A stretch of 57,715 nt of DNA from positions 1-57,715 of the forward strand of contig CAYMKL010000030.1 in NCBI GenBank assembly GCA_964390805.1, written 5' to 3'. Source of the stretch: CAYMKL01 sp964390805 (lineage in GTDB: Bacteria > Chloroflexota > Anaerolineae > VGOG01). Shown one piece after another: positions 22,119 to 29,573 of this stretch; the first letter of the stretch is position 1, and every line of letters begins with the position of its first letter. A model generated the notes under the pieces. It was not told where the DNA came from. It worked only from the letters and a program-made list of their open reading frames with translations, and searched no databases. A program made the position numbers and the translations under genes.

Positions 22119-22156
22119 TCTGAGGAGCTAACTAAGGAAATCTGGCAGGGGAAAAC

Positions 22157-22861
22157 TTAATCGCAACCGCCATCGGGGCAAGCCAGCATGTAGCCAACCC
22201 CTGGTGAAGTAAGGATATACCGCGGATTTGAGGGATCCACTTCTAGTTTACGTCGCAAGTAGCGAATGTAGGCCCGCAAATAGTCAATGTCGTCCCGATA
22301 CTCCTGCCCCCATACGTTGGTCAGCAAGTCTTGGTGTAACATGACCCGGTTGGCATTGAGGGCCAGTTGACGCAATAGTGCGTATTCGGTGGGTGTAAGC
22401 GATACCTTCTCGCCGTGCACCTCGACAGTGCGTCGGGCGAAATTGATCTCCAGCTCGTCGCATGTGAACGGAGTAGTAACCATCTCTTCAGGTCGTTGGG
22501 TACGCCGCAGGACCGCCTGAACCCGGGCCACGAGTTCCTTGGCGCTGAAAGGCTTGGTCAGGTAATCGTCGGCTCCCACATCGAAGCCATGCAACATGTT
22601 GCTCTCCTGGGCCTTGGCGGTGAGCATGATCACCGGCACATCGGAGAACTCGCGGATGCGACGGCATACTTCGTAACCATCCGGGCCACGGGGAAGCAGG
22701 ATGTCAAGCAATACCAGGTCGGGCTGCTCCAAGGCTACCATCTCAATGGCAGACTTTCCACTGGCGGCGGCGATCACCTGGTAGCCCACGGCTTTCAGTA
22801 CCTCACTGACCAGCCGTACCAGTCGCGGCTCGTCGTCCACGACCAGAATCTGTTCACTCAT
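22157..22861 (-). CDS. OmpR/PhoB-family response regulator
   Basis: A 234-residue DNA-binding regulator. The receiver domain starts ILVVDDEPRLVRLV, has the phospho-acceptor aspartate in PDLVLLDILLP and the conserved lysine in DDYLTKPFSAKEL. The C-terminal winged helix has VSLTPTEYALLRQLA, DIDYLRAYIRYLRRKLE and ILTSPGVGYML. It overlaps the upstream sensor kinase by ATGA, so the two form a cognate pair. The domain arrangement is close to KdpE/PhoP-type regulators. The target genes are not evident from the window. Confidence 0.94.
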   Translation of the reverse strand: MSEQILVVDDEPRLVRLVSEVLKAVGYQVIAAASGKSAIEMVALEQPDLVLLDILLPRGPDGYEVCRRIREFSDVPVIMLTAKAQESNMLHGFDVGADDYLTKPFSAKELVARVQAVLRRTQRPEEMVTTPFTCDELEINFARRTVEVHGEKVSLTPTEYALLRQLALNANRVMLHQDLLTNVWGQEYRDDIDYLRAYIRYLRRKLEVDPSNPRYILTSPGVGYMLACPDGGCD

Positions 22862-24225
22862 TCTGGCTCTTCTCCTGGCTCTGTTTGCTCCTGACTCAGG
22901 CCCTCCAGGGGAAGCGTGAAATAAAACGTGCTGCCCTGTCCTACCTTACTCTCAGCCCAGATGCGACCGCCGTGGCTCTCCACGATGGCGTGGGCGATAG
23001 GCAGCCCCAGTCCTGAGCCAACGACGTGACGACCCAGACTAGACCTGGCTCGGAAGAACTTCTCAAACAGCCGGTTCAGGTGTTCAGAAGCGATGCCCAC
23101 TCCCTGATCGGCCACACTGATGACGATCTCATCCTCGCGCATCTCGCCCCGCACAACGACCAGTCCCCTTTGCGGTGAGTATTTGATTGCATTGTCCAGC
23201 AGGTTTCGCAAAACCTGCATAATTCGGTCGGGGTCGGCGTCCAGAATGGGGAAATCGCTCGGAAAATCAATCAGGAAACGGTGCTTCTGTGTGCGGCGCG
23301 CTATGTCGTCAGTCACACTCTTGGCCAGATGCGGCAGCCTTACCGGCTGGAGCTCGAGTCTCAGGAGGCCAGCGTCAATGATGGACGACTCCAGCAAATC
23401 GTGGATGAGGTCTTGCAGGACATCACACTCCTCATCTATGATTTGCAGGAACTCTTGTTGGGTCTCAGGGTCGAAGGTGACTTCCTCCATCAACAGAGCT
23501 GTGGAGTAGCCCTTGATTGAAGTAAGCGGGGTGCGCATTTCGTGGGCCAGCGTGGAGATCAACTCTGCCTTAAGGCGATTGGCTTCGCTGAGAGCTTTGG
23601 TGGCTTCCATTTCCTCTCTCAAGCGGGCATTTTCGATGGATAAAGTGATCAGGTCAGCCACGCGCTGCAAAAAGGCCATGCCCTCACGAGTAAAGCTAGC
23701 AGGCTGACGCAGATTCAGGAGTGCCAGGACTCCTACTTTTGTCTGCCCCGTGATCAGGGGTACACAGATGGCACTCAATGGCTGCCTCAGACCAGCGGTC
23801 GCTGCTCTGAAGATCTCGCTGTTTGCTGGCGTTATGTTTGCCATTGCCGCAGCGGTAGCTTCTGGGGTAGAGTATAGCTCAGCCTGGCCGGTCCGAAATA
23901 CCTTGCCGCTCATCGCTTCACCAGGGGCTAGCCTGAGTTGCTTTACGATAGTGAAATCGTAACCTTGTGCCCCCTTTGCTTCCAGCCGCTCGTCAGCAGG
24001 GTCGTAGAGCCACAGGCTACCCGCGTCAGCCGCTTCTAATGTATTGATGAGGCAGGTCAAGAACCTCGGCAGCATGGTCTCTAGATCCTGCCCAGTAGCC
24101 AGGATCTTCGCTATCTCGAAGACGGTCAACAGCCTCTGATCCATATTCGCTGTTTGAGCTTCTGCCGATGTAGCATGGCCGGCTGATGCCAGATTATTCT
24201 TCGAGACCGCAGATTGATCGGACAT
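22858..24225 (-). CDS. GAF-domain sensor histidine kinase
   Basis: A 455-residue soluble kinase without membrane segments. A GAF domain covers about residues 30-205. A HisKA dimerisation domain follows with STLAHEMRTPLTSIKGYS (phospho-accepting His), and then a HATPase domain with the N box RNLLDNAIKYSP, G1 VADQGVGI and G2 GSGLGLPIAHAIVESHGG. It phosphorylates the response regulator encoded next to it. The sensed signal is unknown; a cytoplasmic GAF suggests a small ligand, redox state or a partner protein. It begins 50 bases after the EF-G-like gene on the same strand. Confidence 0.92.
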   Translation of the reverse strand: MSDQSAVSKNNLASAGHATSAEAQTANMDQRLLTVFEIAKILATGQDLETMLPRFLTCLINTLEAADAGSLWLYDPADERLEAKGAQGYDFTIVKQLRLAPGEAMSGKVFRTGQAELYSTPEATAAAMANITPANSEIFRAATAGLRQPLSAICVPLITGQTKVGVLALLNLRQPASFTREGMAFLQRVADLITLSIENARLREEMEATKALSEANRLKAELISTLAHEMRTPLTSIKGYSTALLMEEVTFDPETQQEFLQIIDEECDVLQDLIHDLLESSIIDAGLLRLELQPVRLPHLAKSVTDDIARRTQKHRFLIDFPSDFPILDADPDRIMQVLRNLLDNAIKYSPQRGLVVVRGEMREDEIVISVADQGVGIASEHLNRLFEKFFRARSSLGRHVVGSGLGLPIAHAIVESHGGRIWAESKVGQGSTFYFTLPLEGLSQEQTEPGEEPE

Positions 24226-24275
24226 TGCTATCAGTGCTCACTTATGCAGCAAGGAGCTAATCCGCAAGCAGAAGG

Positions 24276-26342
24276 CTATTCCGCCTCTCGTTTGGCCTCT
24301 TCGATGACCTTCTGCGCGACGTGGGTCGGCACTTCCTCGTAGTGAGAGAACTCCATGGCGTAGATTCCCCGCCCCTGGGTGATGGACCTAAGGTCTGTGG
24401 CATAGCGCTGCATTTCGGCCAGGGGCGCCTGGGCGGTGATGATTGCCTTGCCTCGCTGCTGATCCATACCCAGAACCCGTGCTCGTTTGCTGTTGAGGTC
24501 GCCCAACACGTCGCCTGTGAACCCCTCGGGGATGGTGATGGTGAAGTTCATGATAGGCTCGAGGAGCACCGGGCTGGCATCTGGGATACCTTTTTTGAAA
24601 GCCAAGTGCGCCGCAAGCTTGAAGGCGATCTCAGAGGAGTCCACCGTGTGAAAGGAGCCGTCGTAGAGGGCGGCCCGAAAGTCGGTGGTGGGGTAGCCGG
24701 CCATGGCACCCTTCTCCATTATTTCCCTGAGGCCCTTTTCCACGGCGGGAATGTACGAATTGGGCACCGCTCCGCCACGAATCTCATCCACGAACTCGAA
24801 CCCTGAGTCTCTAGGCAGAGGCTCAAATCTGATAAAGACGTCACCAAATTGGCCCCGACCGCCGGTCTGCTTCTTGTGGCGACCCTGGGCCGATGTCGTT
24901 CTTGTTATCGTTTCCCGATAGGGCACCTTGGGCACACTGGTGGTTATATTCACCCCAAACTTCTGAAACAAACGCCGAGTGGCGATGTCAACGTGTGACT
25001 CACCCATCCCTGAGAGGATGGTTTGGTTGGTAGAGGGCTCGCGAGCTACCTGCAGGGTGGGATCTTCCTCTGACAGGCGAGCCAGCGTGGTGCTCATTTT
25101 GTCCAGGTCGGATTTTGTCTTGGGGTGGACAGCCACCGAGAAAACGGGCCTGGGGAAAATGGGGGGGGCTAGAACGATGGGATGGCCCTTATCGCAGAGG
25201 GTGTCACCTGTGGAGGTATTCCCCAGCTTGGCCACTGCCCCGATGTCACCACTGCGTACTCTGTCGGTGGGTATTTGGTCTTTGCCTCGCAGGATGTAGA
25301 GTTGACCGATCCTTTCCGTCTCACCGCTCCTGGAGTTGAAAACTCGCGAATCCGATTCCATGAGGCCTGAGTAGACTCTATAATAAGTTAGTTTGCCAAC
25401 ATAAGGGTCGGCCAGATTCTTAAACGCCAGGACGGCCAGGGATGATAACACATTGGGCTCCAGGATTTCCTCCTCGCCAGTGGCCGGGTTGGTGCCCACT
25501 ATCTCCTTGCCCTCGGCAGGGGATGGTAGATACCCTATGATGGCTTGCAGGAGCGGCTGAACACCGACGTTGGCGGTAGCAGAGCCGCAGAGTACAGGCA
25601 CTACACTACGATCAGCGATCCTTGCCTTGAGGCCGCGCCGAATCTCCTCTTCAGTAAGCTCTTCCCCTTCCAGGTATTTCACAATCAACTCATCTTCGCT
25701 CTCGGCTGCGGCTTCGATCAGTTGCAGGCGATAATCGTCTATCTCGCCTTGCAGGGAGGCTGGACTCTCCGCTTCTTCGGCCTTGGAGCCCAGGTAAGCT
25801 CTCATGGCGATCAGGTCCACCACGCCCTCGAAATCATCGTGGCGGCCGATGGGCAACTGGATAGGGATGAAATCGGCCTCAAACTTCTCCTTCAGAGCGT
25901 CCAGGCAGCTTTTGAAGTTGGCATTCTCCCGGTCCATCTTGTTGATGAAAACCAGTCGGGGCAGGTTCTGCTCGTCGGCGTAGCCCCAGACCAGATCCGT
26001 GCCCACCTCCACGCCCGACGCGGCGTCGAGGAGAATCAGCGCGCCGTCGGCCACCCTGACGGCCCCTTTGACCTCGCCCACGAAGTCCAGATAGCCGGGC
26101 GTGTCGAGGACGTTGACCTTATGGCCGTCCCATTCGCAGGGAACCACGGAGGTGCTGAGGGAGATGTGGCGTCGGATCTCCTCTTCGTCGTAGTCGGAAA
26201 CCGTCGTTCCCTCATCTACTTTGCCCAGGCGGCTAATGGCTCCGCTGTTAAAGAGCATGGCCTCTGCCAGGGAGGTCTTCCCTACGCTACCGTGAGACAA
26301 AAGGGCTATGTTCCTTAGTTGCTTGGTTTGATATTCCTTCAT
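24276..26342 (-). CDS. Elongation factor G-like GTPase (EF-G paralogue, FusA2-type)
   Basis: A 688-residue translational GTPase with all EF-G domains. The G1 loop is SHGSVGKTS, G3 is DTPGYLDF and G4 is NKMD. Domain IV includes GRGQFGDVFIRFEP and domain V ends in FSHYEEVP. The switch I region reads DEEEIRRHISLSTSVVPCEW where canonical EF-G has a RGITI motif, which places it with the divergent EF-G-like family rather than the housekeeping factor. Its role, perhaps in ribosome recycling, stress or a specialised step, is not established. AGGAGG precedes the ATG, and a long palindromic leader lies upstream. Confidence 0.9.
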   Translation of the reverse strand: MKEYQTKQLRNIALLSHGSVGKTSLAEAMLFNSGAISRLGKVDEGTTVSDYDEEEIRRHISLSTSVVPCEWDGHKVNVLDTPGYLDFVGEVKGAVRVADGALILLDAASGVEVGTDLVWGYADEQNLPRLVFINKMDRENANFKSCLDALKEKFEADFIPIQLPIGRHDDFEGVVDLIAMRAYLGSKAEEAESPASLQGEIDDYRLQLIEAAAESEDELIVKYLEGEELTEEEIRRGLKARIADRSVVPVLCGSATANVGVQPLLQAIIGYLPSPAEGKEIVGTNPATGEEEILEPNVLSSLAVLAFKNLADPYVGKLTYYRVYSGLMESDSRVFNSRSGETERIGQLYILRGKDQIPTDRVRSGDIGAVAKLGNTSTGDTLCDKGHPIVLAPPIFPRPVFSVAVHPKTKSDLDKMSTTLARLSEEDPTLQVAREPSTNQTILSGMGESHVDIATRRLFQKFGVNITTSVPKVPYRETITRTTSAQGRHKKQTGGRGQFGDVFIRFEPLPRDSGFEFVDEIRGGAVPNSYIPAVEKGLREIMEKGAMAGYPTTDFRAALYDGSFHTVDSSEIAFKLAAHLAFKKGIPDASPVLLEPIMNFTITIPEGFTGDVLGDLNSKRARVLGMDQQRGKAIITAQAPLAEMQRYATDLRSITQGRGIYAMEFSHYEEVPTHVAQKVIEEAKREAE

Positions 26343-26356
26343 TAGTTCCTCCTTGG

Positions 26357-26477
26357 GTGACTACTCAGCCTACCCTCCCGCAGGTTGCTCTTGGCGGTCT
26401 GGGTATCCGAGCATTTGCCTGCAGTGAGCGTTTTGCCCTATACTGCCAACCAAACCTGCGGGAGGGTGAGTAGTCAC
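26357..26477. repeat. Long interrupted palindrome in the leader of the EF-G-like gene
   Basis: GTGACTACTCA and ACCCTCCCGCAGGTT at 26357-26386 pair with AACCTGCGGGAGGGT and GAGTAGTCAC at 26453-26477, with a five-base bulge. Inside, TTGGCGGT nearly matches the complement of ACTGCCAA. The structure lies just upstream of the EF-G-like gene and would form a stem of more than 20 bp in its leader RNA. It may be an autoregulatory leader or a small mobile palindrome. The remaining bases to 26564 hold nothing recognisable. Confidence 0.75.
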
Positions 26478-26564
26478 CTCCTTGGTATTCGTTCAACTAT
26501 GACCTCAAAAAAGACGTGCAACTGGTTCCGGAGCATCGCCAACGTATCTGATGCCAATGTCCGG

Positions 26565-26690
26565 TCAGAATTCGGTGAACTCCCGTCGCCGCAACCCCTC
26601 CAAATCCAGTGTTCCAGCTCTGGGATCAAGTCTGATCTCCCACTGCTCCATGGTGCGAGCGCCGATGAGCACATCTATATTGTAGAACAT
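26565..26690 (-). pseudogene. C-terminal remnant of a clan AA aspartic protease-like protein (tentative)
   Basis: A 41-codon frame reads MFYNIDVLIGARTMEQWEIR and ends LRRREFTEF. The block DVLIGAxTMEQWxIxLDPRxG resembles the end of small retropepsin-like proteins of Chloroflexota, where a DxLIG strand is followed by this helix. The active-site D(T/S)G part is missing, and the upstream frame is closed by a TAG, so this is a fragment. It lies 14 bases after the DHH-CBS-CCA gene on the same strand. Confidence 0.4.
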
Positions 26691-26703
26691 GATTCGCTAG
26701 ATG

Positions 26704-29295
26704 TCAAACACGCTTCGCCTCACTTCTTGCCAGCAACTCCTCGACGAGTGCCTTTTCTTCCTCCAGGCTGCTTACCTCCCCGTCGAGGCGGGCGTCGCGG
26801 AGGGCGGACAGAATCTGGCCAAATAGAGGGCTGGGCCGAAGACCCATGGCCTTGAGCCAATCTCCATCTATCTCAGGCTCGACGAAACGCAGCGTGCGAT
26901 GATGCAGCTCCAACCGCTCCCGCACTGCCTCCGAACCGGTGGCTATCCACAGGGCGAAGATGGCTGGCCCTGAGTAGTGTTCCAGCAGCCGGTAGATAGC
27001 GCTAGGCTGACGTTCCTTGACCAGTTCGCTTGTCGAAAACAGCAGCCTATTGACCTGGCGCAACAAAGTGACGTCGTTGCTGGCAATCTTGAGGCGCTTG
27101 GCGAGGCTCTCTAAATCCGGGGCGCTCAAGCGATAGGTTAGCAGGGCCAGGTACAGGATGCTGGTTTCTGGTTGCTGGTCGCCGGTTGTTAGTTCCCAGC
27201 TTCCAGCTTCCAGGGATTCCCTCAGTCTTCGAAACCTATCCCCCAACCAGTCGTCGCATCTGAGCCTGGGATGTATCTGAGCCAGCACCCCCAGCTCATC
27301 CAGACGGCACAGCGCTCCCTCTGGCGCCTCCTCTTCCAGGATCAGGTATAGCTCGTGGCGGATTCGTTCCCCTGTGGTGCGGTCCAGCAGGTCCAGGGCA
27401 TTGCCGATGAGTTCTGTGGTGCGCTCTTCGAGGCGAAAGCCCAGCCGCTGCTCTAGGCGGGCCGCCCTGAGCATCCTGGTTGGATCTTCCACGAAGCTGA
27501 GGCTGTGCAGTACGCGGATCAACCCCCGCTTCAAGTCTTGCTCGCCCCCGTAGAAGTCCAAAAGCTCACCGTAGCGGTCCGGATCCAGGCAAATGGCCAG
27601 GGTGTTAATGGTGAAATCGCGGCGGTGCAGGTCTTGCTTGATGGAACTGCGCTCAACCTGGGGCAAGGCCGTGGGATGTTCGTAGAATTCGGTGCGAGCA
27701 GTGATGAAGTCCAGGTAAGGGATGGGGAAGGTTTGCTTATCCAGGATCAGCTTGGCCGTGCCGAAACGGGCGTGGCTCGTCACCCGCCCTCCGACCTTCT
27801 TCTGCAAACGCCTTGCCAGGGCTATGGCATTTCCCTCCACAACTAAGTCCAGATCCAGAGTGGGTATCCCCAGGAGGAGGTCGCGCACGAAGCCGCCCAC
27901 CACGTAGAGGGAAGAGCCCATCTGGGCTGCCGTTTGACTGGCCTTCTGGATCAGTTCAAGGAAGGGAGCAGGTAGGGCGTCCTCGATCAATTGGGCGATC
28001 TCCGACCTGCGGGGGCGTTGGGGAGGAGTGCTCCAGAGTTTGATCAGGTCGGTGCGGGTGACGATTCCGGTGATCTCGCCTCCCTCGACCACAGGCACCT
28101 GTCCCAGGCTGTGTTCCATCATCACATCCTGTAGCTTCTGCACCGAGTCATCGGGACGGACATTGACCTCTCCCTTGTACATGTAGAGGTCAACAGTAGC
28201 GCCATCGAAGCCGAGTTGCAGGGCCTTGTCTATCTGGCCGCGGGTCAGGATGCCCACGATGCGCCCCTCTACTACCACGGGGAAGCCCTCGTGGCCGTAG
28301 CGGCGCATCATCTCCGCCGCCTCGGCTACCGTGGTGTCGGGCGGAAGGGTGTGGACGCCGTGGGACATGATCTGGCCGACGGTCACTGCTGGCTTGATAT
28401 GGGCCCTCAGAAGCTCCAGGAGCATTTCCTGAGCCTGGGCCAAGTCCTGATCCCGGATTAGGGCTGCTGAGGCCTGGCTGTGCCCTCCACCGCCGAAGCG
28501 AGCGGCTATCTCTGCCACGTCAATTGTCTCGCTGGATGACCGAGCCACCAGTTGGATGTGCCCGTCCATTTCCACCAAGACGAAGAGGGCCTCTGGCTCG
28601 AAGACATCGCGCAGCTTGTGAGCCAGGGTGGAGATCTCCTCAATATAACCCTGAACTCTGGCTGTAGCGATGACCACCGATTGACCGTCGAATTCATGGA
28701 TCTGACTGTTCTCAAGCAGTTGATCGTAGAGCTGGCGTTGTTCTTCCGATAGGGGGTGGTGAAGGAATTTGTTGACCACCTCCAGGCTGGCTCCGTGGTC
28801 CAGGAGCCAGGCAGCGCAGCGCACATCCCGTGGGGTAGTGGTGGGGTAGGAAAGTGAGCCGGTGTCCTCGTAGATGCCGAGAAGCAGCAAAGTCGCCTCG
28901 ATGGGCGAGAGGGACAGACGAACCCGGCTGATTTGCTCGACCAGTAGTGTAGTGGTGGCTCCTATCTCTTCGCCGGAATAAGTCATGCCTGGTGCGAGCC
29001 TCCGAGTGAGGGCGTGGTGATCAATGATGTGAACTTTGGTCTTGGAGATCATGCCCTTCAATCGAGTGAGGGCCTGGGTGTCTACCAGGATAACTCGCTC
29101 GATAGAGCAGCGGGGCGGCAAATCATCGGCTTGCACAAAGGGCAACGCGTCGCAGTAGATGGCCAGGAAATGGCGCAAATTGCGATTAAGCCGCCGAGGC
29201 AGAACCGGTATCGCGTCTGGGTATAGCTTCCACGCTCCGAGCAGCGATGCCAGGGCGTCGAAGTCGGTGTTTTCGTGAGTGAGTATGACTTCCAT
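26704..29295 (-). CDS. DHH phosphoesterase - CBS pair - poly(A) polymerase/CCA-adding-type fusion
   Basis: An 863-residue fusion. Residues 1-300 are a DHH/DHHA1 phosphoesterase domain (NTDFDALASLLGAWK, VILVDTQAL, VHIIDHHALT, and GGGGHSQASAA at the DHHA1 end). Residues about 305-430 are two CBS domains (HEGFPVVVEGRIVGILTR, VPVVEGGEITGIVTRTD). Residues 455-860 are a class II nucleotidyltransferase with VGGFVRDLLLG and the metal-binding LDLDLVVEG, plus RDFTINTLAI and the helical tRNA-binding part. Such fusions occur in Chloroflexota, Aquificota and others and act in tRNA 3'-end synthesis or poly(A) addition. A repeat-derived peptide (about 20 residues) is inserted at 27161-27215. Confidence 0.92.
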   Translation of the reverse strand: MEVILTHENTDFDALASLLGAWKLYPDAIPVLPRRLNRNLRHFLAIYCDALPFVQADDLPPRCSIERVILVDTQALTRLKGMISKTKVHIIDHHALTRRLAPGMTYSGEEIGATTTLLVEQISRVRLSLSPIEATLLLLGIYEDTGSLSYPTTTPRDVRCAAWLLDHGASLEVVNKFLHHPLSEEQRQLYDQLLENSQIHEFDGQSVVIATARVQGYIEEISTLAHKLRDVFEPEALFVLVEMDGHIQLVARSSSETIDVAEIAARFGGGGHSQASAALIRDQDLAQAQEMLLELLRAHIKPAVTVGQIMSHGVHTLPPDTTVAEAAEMMRRYGHEGFPVVVEGRIVGILTRGQIDKALQLGFDGATVDLYMYKGEVNVRPDDSVQKLQDVMMEHSLGQVPVVEGGEITGIVTRTDLIKLWSTPPQRPRRSEIAQLIEDALPAPFLELIQKASQTAAQMGSSLYVVGGFVRDLLLGIPTLDLDLVVEGNAIALARRLQKKVGGRVTSHARFGTAKLILDKQTFPIPYLDFITARTEFYEHPTALPQVERSSIKQDLHRRDFTINTLAICLDPDRYGELLDFYGGEQDLKRGLIRVLHSLSFVEDPTRMLRAARLEQRLGFRLEERTTELIGNALDLLDRTTGERIRHELYLILEEEAPEGALCRLDELGVLAQIHPRLRCDDWLGDRFRRLRESLEAGSWELTTGDQQPETSILYLALLTYRLSAPDLESLAKRLKIASNDVTLLRQVNRLLFSTSELVKERQPSAIYRLLEHYSGPAIFALWIATGSEAVRERLELHHRTLRFVEPEIDGDWLKAMGLRPSPLFGQILSALRDARLDGEVSSLEEEKALVEELLARSEAKRV
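27161..27215. repeat. In-frame GCTTCCA/GGTTGCTGGT-type repeat inside the CCA-type gene
   Basis: The plus strand shows GGTTTCTGGTTGCTGGTC followed by GGTTGTTAGTTCCCAGC and the direct copies TTCCAGC TTCCAGC TTCCAGG. On the coding strand it encodes a Gly/Ser/Thr/Gln-rich peptide (LEAGSWELTTGDQQPETS) between two helical blocks. It has low complexity and differs from the surrounding sequence. Confidence 0.6.
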
Positions 29296-29357
29296 TGAGA
29301 ATCCTTTCTTGATAAGCCATCCCCATTATAGCAGCAAAAGCCACGATTGACAAGCTG

Positions 29358-29385
29358 TTGCAAAAACATAAAAATGTGGTATAAT
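29358..29385 (+). promoter_or_regulatory. Sigma-70-type promoter of the sugar importer operon
   Basis: TTGCAA at 29358-29363 and a perfect TATAAT at 29380-29385 are separated by 16 bases, with transcription expected near 29392. A perfect TTGACA at 29347 is too far from the -10 to be used with it. The promoter lies in the gap between the divergent CCA-type gene and the binding-protein gene. Confidence 0.75.
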
Positions 29386-29391
29386 CTGTAT

Positions 29392-29573
29392 CAATGAGTC
29401 TCATCACGTGAAAGCAGAGCGTTGCGCCGAAAGGGGGGATGTGGAGCATGAATAGGGACAGTCTAGCCGGGTTGTCCATCTTCGCCCTTCAAGGGCCGAA
29501 CGGAAAGAAGGTGTTACCAACTTTGCCGTCCGCTGGTGAAAGAGGACGGCCATAACTCAAAGGAGGAGAAGAA
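29392..29573 (+). ncRNA. Structured 5' leader of the sugar importer operon, class unknown
   Basis: About 180 bases separate the predicted start site from the binding-protein ATG. They hold several hairpins: GGACA-GTCTAGCCGGGT-TGTCC near 29457-29478, TTCG-CCCTT-C-AAGGG-CCGAA near 29482-29502, and GCCGTCC with AGGACGGC (about 29525-29552), just upstream of AAGGAGGAG. The GAAAGAGGACGGC end could shield or release the ribosome binding site. It does not match the c-di-GMP, TPP, SAM, cobalamin, glycine or guanidine riboswitch consensus that I know. It could be a riboswitch or a protein-binding leader. Confidence 0.45.

Noticed and set aside
29347..29352. TTGACA as -35 element of the importer promoter
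   Set aside because: Although perfect, it is 27 bases from the TATAAT; TTGCAA at 29358 has the correct 16-base spacing.
29392..29573. Identification of the leader as a c-di-GMP, cobalamin, TPP, SAM, glycine or guanidine riboswitch
   Set aside because: None of the conserved cores that I know for these classes is present; left as an unclassified structured leader.
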